NCBI GenBank assembly: GCA_038049695.1
Contig: CP142451.1
Span: 32,286,001-32,350,000, forward strand
Length of the DNA: 64,000 nucleotides
Source of the DNA: Cinnamomum chago
Lineage: Eukaryota > Streptophyta > Magnoliopsida > Laurales > Lauraceae
Reading direction: 5' to 3'
Made by a program: the position numbers and the translations under genes. Position 1 is the first letter of the stretch, and every line of letters starts with the position of its first letter. The notes below the pieces were generated by a model. That model worked only from the letters and a program-made list of their open reading frames with translations. It was not told the DNA's origin and did no database searches. Positions 57,141-64,000 of the stretch are shown here, in pieces.

Positions 57141-58660
57141 CCTAATTAAAACAATAAAAATAAAATATATTTTATTAATAAAAATTGCTTGGGTTGGAAA
57201 TATGCAGTAATCATAGGTTGTAGTAATCTAAAGATTTATGGAACAATATAATGCCACAATATTAGTACCTATAAAGGACTCAGAATGCCTTATTTTCTAG
57301 TGAGTAACAAATTCATACATTTTATTATAACATAGAAATCCAAAAAAAAAAAAAGGCTTCACCAATGGACTATTAAATAGGTTTATGGTGAAAGATACAA
57401 GATGGGGGAGCAGTATATCAATAAAAAAAAAACACATCAAATGCAAGAAGTGGAACAAAATAATGCATTTCATGGAGAGATCTAAATCTTAATGAGTGAT
57501 TTACGGTTTACATCATAAGAATCAAAGCAGAAAAAAGGTTTATCACTACTACGTTTATGGGATGTTTTTTTTAAGGCATTTAAAAATTATATGGTCACAC
57601 GTACCTACTGTGATGAATAAAATGTATAAAGTACTGATGAAAGAAGATGGAATGGTAATATCCTATTAGAACCCACAAGCCAAAATGGAGATGGAAACGG
57701 AGCTCTGCAGTTTTTGGAAACGGAGGTCTCTGTAGTTTTTGGAAACGGAGGTCTGTACGTGGTGTAAAAAACGAGTTATATATGGGAGTAGGTAATGGTG
57801 CGATATCCTACGAGCATATGATATCAAATTGTGCGATATCTTACAAGTCTAGGATATCGAACAATGCGATATCCTACTGGCCTGGGATATCGAACCGTGA
57901 GATATCCTACATCGCAGGAAAAAGGGTAAAACTGTCCAATTTGGACCTCCTTTCGTGTACGATCTGCTGGTGCGCAATTTATACTTTTCCATCTTGTCTT
58001 GGGTAAATGTGGGATTTTGAGGCGTTCGTACGATAATTTTCCCAAATAATTATAAATCACTAATCTTCTTTAGGCCAGTATTTTGCATGTCGTTCCAGTA
58101 TCTCATGCTATGTCCAGGTTCATTTTCGTTGCCCGAGTGAAAAAGAAAGGAGTAAAAACTCTTTTAAGTCTACATACAGACATCGATATCAGAAACGAAT
58201 TGATGAGTGATTGGTTAACAACTCGTAGTATACACTTCACGTCACCGCATCCACGGGATAAAATTAAGCACCCTGAAAAAGGCACGACCGATTCGTGCTC
58301 TACAATTGTATAGATAACACTACACTGTTTTTTAAAATGAGTTTTTGGAACTGCTGGACCCACAATAGAGATCACTTATGGTGATTGGTTACCAGATAGA
58401 CCCCTCAATTGATACACCACATAAAATATGCAGTCAGGTCATGCTACATGCAGCCTCGCATTATGCATTTTGAAAGAGCTCGCAACTAGACTGCAGCATA
58501 CTAAGTAAATTATTTCAGGTTCCATTGGTGATTGGGGCTAGTCTGTGACTTGGAAAGCCATATTCACTTCAGCTATGCCTATCATATAATTCAAGATTAT
58601 GCTCACAATTTTGGAACAGAGACAGGCTATTCGAGGCTCTAACAAAGGCAAAGATTCCCA
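57141..58660. other. Gene-free stretch between units C and B
   Basis: It carries the gatatc repeat array (57795-57920) upstream of mudrA of unit C, then unrecognised sequence. From about 58430 (gcctcgcattatgcat) it resembles the start of unit A (gcctcgcattatggtt at about 40590), marking the left part of unit B. Confidence 0.45.
57795..57920. repeat. GATATC repeat array upstream of unit C mudrA
   Basis: Seven gatatc palindromes in about 125 bp, arranged as pairs: gcgatatcctac followed 15-20 bp later by ggatatcgaac. The unit period is about 34 bp. It lies about 650 bp 5' of the unit C transposase start, possibly terminal or promoter repeats. Confidence 0.88.
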
Positions 58661-58669
58661 ACAAAACGA

Positions 58670-59070
58670 TGGTTTGAACCTAATTGTCAGTTCACTTACT
58701 GTTCCATGTTCTAGATCCCAATGGTTTGAACCATCGCTTTGAGGATCCGAACCATCACCTGTTGCCCTTCATGGGCCAAATACCAGATAGCACAAAGGTT
58801 CGAACCTTCACATCGAGGGTTCGAACCTTCCCATTCTGCCATTCCTGGGCCAAATTCTAGAGAGCCAAATGGTTCGAACCTTTGTTTTGAGGGTTCGAAC
58901 CTTCGTTTTTTCCCCTTCCTGGGCCAAATTCCAAATAGCTTAATGGTTCGAATCTTCACATCAAGGATTTGAACTAGGATAGCAAGGGTTCGAACCTTCA
59001 CCTTCCGCCCTTCTTGGGCTAAGATGCAGAGGGCCCAAAGGTTCAAACCTTCACATAAGAGTTCAAACCT
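58670..59070. repeat. GGTTCGAACC palindrome array, MULE unit B
   Basis: About five intact ggttcgaacc copies and at least six one-base variants (ggtttgaacc, ggttcaaacc, ggttcgaatc) lie in about 400 bp, interspersed with a gggccaaattcc-type spacer like the ggccattttccag spacer of unit A. Many variants differ by C-to-T or G-to-A changes at the CpG, as expected for an older or methylated copy. Confidence 0.9.
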
Positions 59071-60559
59071 TCAAGTTAAACCATGATGGGCCTTTTCCAG
59101 ATAGCCCAATGGTTTCAAGTGAGTTTGACCCTATGTTAAAACGCCCCTCACTCATCTCTAATAACGTACGTTCACGGTTGCATTCCAACCCTAGCGCCCA
59201 AATGGTTTGTACCCCTTTTCGTCAGTCCAACTTCCTCTAGGTTATTTGCAGAGCCATTTTCATACATTTCCATAGGTACGTCTCTTCCTGGGCGTTCCCC
59301 TTCAGATTCAACCACTTTAATACCTGGTATTGTTTCTCTTCTTTGTTACATTTCTATATTTTCTGCCCATTTTTTTTTATTTCTCGCTGCAACTGTATGA
59401 CAATAATGGGAAATCCCAAACAGTACAAGGAAAATGGAATGATGGGGTGGGCAAAGGATTCTCATTACAAAGCTAAGTAGCAGGGAGAGCCCAAGGTCAC
59501 CAGGGCTTCACCACTTACTATTTCAAAGGGAATGGGATGGGCTTCTGAGAGATTCTTATTGAATATGAGTTTCTCATTTCTGATATGGACTTTTAGGAAA
59601 TCGTTGATTTCTTTCATGGGAGGGGAGGATCACTGATAAAATGAATATTGTTTGGAATGTGGTTCTGTGTTAAGATTTTTTTTCTTTTTTTTTTATTTGG
59701 TAGAAATAATCCTTTGATGTAGCCTAATGTGAAGTTGTAACGACCTAGAGAACAAAGAGTTTTCGATATTTTAGATAAAGATCACTATAGGGAAAGGCAC
59801 TGTGATGTGATTTTGTATTCGGAAAAAACAGTTAATTGGTGTATTGTGTTAGAACGGATTATCCTTTCAAACGCTGTTTTGGGGCTGTAAATGACATGCC
59901 GAATCTTTGGAATCATGAACACAATTTCTCATTGGAAATTCTGGCTATTTTTATTTGCTTTGGATGTTGGTCAATGGTTTGTATGTTCTTTAATGGAATT
60001 CACTTTTGAGTTCCTCCTTTCATAAAATTATTACACATACATATTTTGTATCAAAAAGTCAATAATGGCACCGTTGCCTCATGATTTGTGGCTTTAAAGG
60101 TAGGGGACAATAATGTATTTTATGTGATATCTTGATAAGAAAAACCATTGTTAAAAAGCTGTGAAGATCGTATCTCAAGATTTCTTCGTCATTTTGTTGG
60201 AACCGGAAGGAGAGGCAAATTAACTGGTGCAATTTCCTTTTGGCGTCCTTTGATCCCTCCAACTTAAATCAAGGAGACAGTCCTTATGTCCAAAATAATA
60301 TAGACACTCGAAAGATAGAGCCCATACATCACCAGTTGAGTTGAAATACTGCTGATTGAACCCAAATTGAATAAATAAAAAAACATCGACGTAGCCCATT
60401 AGACTCAAACCATAAGTGCTAAAAATAAGTGGCCTTTTTTTTTTTTCTGATGCAATTGACGGATCTCTTACTTCCTTTTGACATTTCAAATGGATTGCTT
60501 TGCTTTATTCTACGTTCATAAACTACCCATGACGGTTCTAGAACTGGACTTTCTTGCAG
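59071..60559 (+). other. Probable untranslated exon and leader intron, unit B
   Basis: A donor-like ccatag|gtacgtctcttcc at about 59278 corresponds to the unit A donor at 41675, and the acceptor ttcttgcag lies at 60551-60559. The sequence between is AT-rich. Frames such as 60220-60489 (-) are not recognised. Confidence 0.42.
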
Positions 60560-61608
60560 GTTCTGCTGCTTGGTATGACTCCTAAAAAGAAATGAACTTG
60601 TCATCGCGCATCATTCGATCGGTCTCGGTTTTTAAGTGAAGCTGGCCAAATTTCATACATGATCAAGTTCCAGCATCGTGCTGTTGTGCCCGAAAGAATT
60701 GTCATGTACAATGAGCTAAGTGTGACTAATTTTGCTGTGTGGATGCGTGAGAGAGATTGGTTTACCCTGTATGATCTTGGCTACCAGATAGTGGTCAATT
60801 GGGTGAGGGAGTTCTACTCTAATGTGCATGAAGTTTCAAACAATTCGTTCAAGACATATGTTTGAGAACAGGAACTCGAAATTACACCTGATCTTTTAAG
60901 TCAAGTGCTAGAAACTGGTCGCGTCGAAGGAGCACACTTCCAGATTGTGAACGACCATCAGATTAATTACAATCGGGTAGTAAGAGAATTGATCGGGAAG
61001 CCTGTAGTTTGGATCGGTGGTGACATATCCCATCCCACCACAGGCTGAGCGATCCCTATCGCTTGTTGAATATTTTCATCCGTCACAATGTCAGCCCCAA
61101 AGTTAGCAAAAGAGTCACAAAGGAGGATGGGTATCTCCTTTACTGCATCGGGACACAAAGGAAAGTCGACGTTCCTCTCACGGTGTTTCGTTGCATGCCC
61201 AAGGTCCACGTTGCATCTCATAATAGGACTCTTCCCTTCTCGGGGCTCATCTCCAAATTGCTTCAGGACATGGGTAAGCTAGCTGAACCCGATGAAGACA
61301 TTATAGTTCCCAAGTAGAAGATTGATTGCTCCACCCTTGAAAAGTCTAAGTCCCACATCCCTTCTGTTGAGTTGGATGATGATGATGAGGGAGATATAGC
61401 TGGTCCCTCTAGAGCTGATCCTTTAGGGGTAGACCCTTTCGTGGCTGTAGATTCGTATACAGGACTATGAGGAGATGGTCAATTAGGTGAATGGGCGATT
61501 CATGTGTTAAATGAGCGTCTCGGGCGTTTAGAAGTTCAAGTGAATGAAAGATTCACCGAGATGCGTCAGAGTTTTACCGAGATGCTCGATCGTTTGCGCC
61601 GCGACTGA
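60560..61608 (+). pseudogene. Putative plant transposon protein, unit B
   Basis: A close copy of 43210-44264: SRFLSEAGQISYMIKFQHRA, VVPERIVMYNEL, WFTLYDLGYQIVVNWVREFY, FKTYV then TGA, ELEITPDLLSQVLE, VVRELIGKPVVWIGGD, IFIRHNVSPKVSKRVTKEDG, YLLYCIGTQRKVDVPL, LQDMGKLAEPDEDIIVPK then TAG, and a C-terminal helix ending MLDRLRRD. It preserves stretches broken in unit A (SEAGQISYM where A has TAG, and the VRELIGKPVVWIGGDISHP region where A is frameshifted), so the two copies decayed independently. The same exon acceptor is used. The function of the family is not known to me; the C-terminal helix suggests self-association. Confidence 0.7.
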
Positions 61609-63335
61609 TTGAGGTGCCTGCTGTTGATGTTCTCTGAGAGTGCCACCAAAGCCTCACAGTCGCCTTTTAGTTCAGTTGACTTTGCTGATTTCCTTCCTTT
61701 TCATGCATCTGAACAGCCAACCTATTAGAACTTCTGAATCATGTCTTTGTTTAATTGTTCCTATTTTGTCATTTGATTTGTTTAATGCTTCACGCTTTAG
61801 AGAAATGAACTAAAGTTAATGTTTTACACAACTGTTTATTAGTTATCCTTTTGTTGGTTTTCTCCTTGGGAGCATGGATTATTGTGAATGTAAGTTATGC
61901 TGACTCATCAGTCTAAAGCTACGTCGTGCCTGTGGAAAATAAAGACACCTGTCTGCCTTAATCTTTTTGAAACTGAGACAGTTTTGATGGATTCTACCAA
62001 ATTAAAATGGGCTGGCCTTCATATCAACCCTCTCAAAACACCAGCGAATCTGGACTCATTAGAACAAAACGCATGCGATGCAAAGCGATAATCGGAATGG
62101 ATTGAAATGTAGATAAAAAGGTCGTAAAAAGTAAAAAAACCATTGTTAATTTTCACTAGCCTCGTCAATCTTTTATTGCTAGAGAGAGAGAGAAAATCGA
62201 AAAGGCCCCAAATCCAGATCCCCACAATTTGGGGGACTCTTTCTTCATCATGTCATGGCAAAGTCGAAAGGAATCAATCCTTATTTTGGGTTACCAGTGA
62301 CAAGGTACAATCAATATATATGGTGCAATTGCATTAAACAAGATTAGAGAACACTTACATGGGCTTAAGTTTCCGGTTTTCCATTGTCTTCCAGCATGAT
62401 CTTCCTATAGCCATGATCCAAATCATCATTTCACATTTGCAATCCATGTAGCTTGCTTTTGTTCTTAATATAAGCTACAGCACGTATGACACATTAATCA
62501 ACTGACAATAGTCAAAAAAGGCTATCATGAATGATTTGATCATAAAATAAAAAAGGCAAACCCACTTTGAAATTTTAGCACTTAGATTATGAATCTTCCT
62601 ACTTGGAATGTTTCCAGAGGCAGATTCATCATTTGCTCTTGGCCAGGTGAAGCCTGCTTGGAGCATCTTTCAATTGCCTAATTCTTGCTATATTATCTTT
62701 TCAAACTCATTGTGATGGACTTTGTTTCTCGCGTTTCAAGCAGGGATTGCTGGTTGGGATGGCTCCTCAAAACAGCGGAGGCTCCATCCAGATTTATAAG
62801 GGACAGATTTAGATCTGTCAATTAGGACAAAGGTGCGGGACATATCATGCTGGAGAGTACAATTGTGAACCGAGTTGTAGATGTGTCCCAAAATTGATAG
62901 CGGTTTTGATCATAAGAACCCATACATGTACTCTCAAAAAATCATATATCTGTAATAACAAAACTCAGAGGATGACCAAGTACAAAAAAGGAAGATAATA
63001 ATCATGAGTTAGTACTTAAAATGAAAAGATTTGTAACAAAAGGGGCAGAGACAATGGTATTCATTAATTGAGAGATATAACAAATGACCCATATGGATGG
63101 TGCCAGTATACAAAAAATTTACAAATTAACATATGCAAACTAGGCTATTGGTTTGCGGCTATACATCGATATATACACATTATGTTCTCCCACAATTATC
63201 GAGAGATACATCCAAAATATAAACAAAAATATGCTCCCCCACCATAAACAAGTATTTATACCAAGCCAGAGACTTGACAAAAGATGTGTACACCTTGAAG
63301 ATATATCTCATCCCAAAAAATGAGGGAAATATGAT
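61609..63335. other. Convergent intergenic region, unit B
   Basis: Non-coding, with patches matching unit A 44265-45770 (tatgaatcttcctacttgga, gcttggagcatcttt, gtatgacacattaatcaact against gtacgacacgtcaatcaact). It includes a (ga)n tract at about 62180. No independent gene. Confidence 0.6.
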
Positions 63336-64000
63336 TCATCCCCTTGGAGGTGGGTCTCTACATGTCTGTCTATTATGACCACACTTCTTGCAGTGGGAGC
63401 ATGTAACCTGTTTCCTCATCTTGTCCTCTGTTCGTATCTGACATTTTTTTGGCCTTCTAGGCTATCTACGAGCTACCGGGGGTAACACGCTCGTCACTTC
63501 TAAGATCCCACTGTTTTCCGTCGCGCGTGGCATGGATGACATCATTCTAAGTTGCTCGATAGCAATCACCGGTAAACCAATGCTTACAGAAGTCATACGG
63601 ATCATATCAGTTGAGTTTAATAGCACGAAGGCCATGTGAACAAGGAATGCCAAGGAGGTCCCATTTGCGGCATGCGCATGACCTTTTATCAAGGTGCACA
63701 ACATCCGTGTACTCCGGTGACAATACCTGAAACTCAAATTCCCCTGCCTGCCAACATTGGAGTCTTCGTGAGGCTTCCGCCTCGCGAGTAATGATCTTAT
63801 CTACATATGGGGTGAATCTTGTCTTCATGTTTAGCCCTTTTTCACGCTGGTTCTGGTAAAATTCCATCAACTTAGCCCGTATCGACTCTATCTGTTGTGT
63901 GATGGGTAGCTCCCTAATATCCTTTAACAAGCTATTTGTGCTCTCTGCAATATTCGTAGTTAGCATGCCATAACGTCGTCCCTCGATGAATGCATTTGCC
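63336..64000 (-). pseudogene. mudrA-like MULE transposase, unit B, C-terminal part, cut by window end
   Basis: - strand, matching the C-terminus of unit A almost residue for residue: AESTNSLLKDIRELPITQQI, FTPYVDKIITREAEASRRLQ, CWQAGEFEFQVLSPEYTDVV, the SWIM motif CACRKWDLLGIPCSHGL, and an intact zinc knuckle CSHCKKCGHNRQTC (unit A has lost the first Cys). Stops after the SWIM region (near 63609 and 63555) show decay. The rest of the gene lies beyond 64000. Confidence 0.87.

Overview
This window is nuclear DNA from a flowering plant. It is AT-rich and holds no intact ordinary host gene that I can recognise. Nearly everything identifiable is a transposable element or the decayed coding region of one, all of kinds typical of angiosperm intergenic chromatin: Mutator-like elements (MULEs), a CACTA element, a PIF/Harbinger element, solo LTRs of a long-LTR retrotransposon family, MITEs and simple repeats. 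GT-AG introns, plant mobile domain (PMD) proteins, SWIM-type MULE transposases and a fragment of an ethylene receptor all point to a plant. I cannot name the species.

Layout. 0-9.6 kb: diverged repeats; a 2.6-kb solo LTR (2954-5552, target duplication GGAGG); a 793-bp Pack-MULE (5629-6421, about 70-bp terminal inverted repeats, 9-bp target duplication) carrying a piece of an ethylene-receptor gene; and small MITEs. 10-14.6 kb: a degenerate MULE transposase gene fused to an OTU cysteine-protease domain, cut near its 3' end by a 1.7-kb non-autonomous CACTA element (12906-14626, target duplication TAA). 15-25 kb: gene-poor, with LTR-like sequence, a second MITE copy and a TA microsatellite. 25.8-28.5 kb: a degenerate PIF/Harbinger element with DDE transposase and Myb/SANT-like genes in the same direction. 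29.5-33.4 kb: a possible second gene-capture element and a second solo LTR (30631-33383, target duplication GAGGG).

34.4-64 kb is the most unusual part. It holds a multi-exon gene joining a plant mobile domain to an Ulp1/C48-type SUMO-protease domain (34.4-38.3 kb). After it come three MULE-like units in which a + strand accessory gene converges on a - strand mudrA-like transposase. Unit A (about 40.6-50.6 kb) and unit B (about 58.4 kb to the window end) are copies of one family. Each has an array built on the palindrome GGTTCGAACC at its left side, then an untranslated exon, a 'putative plant transposon protein'-like gene, and a convergent mudrA. Unit C (about 52.9-57.9 kb) has a PMD gene converging on an internally deleted mudrA. 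The accessory-gene-converging-on-mudrA layout recalls mudrA/mudrB of maize MuDR, but with unrelated partner proteins.

Nearly all coding regions carry stops or frameshifts, several of them consistent with C-to-T decay of methylated DNA (CGA to TGA, TGG to TAG), so most are fossils. No tRNA, rRNA, CRISPR or bacterial-type feature was found. Exon limits were read by eye from GT/AG signals and protein-family continuity; without alignments many boundaries are approximate.
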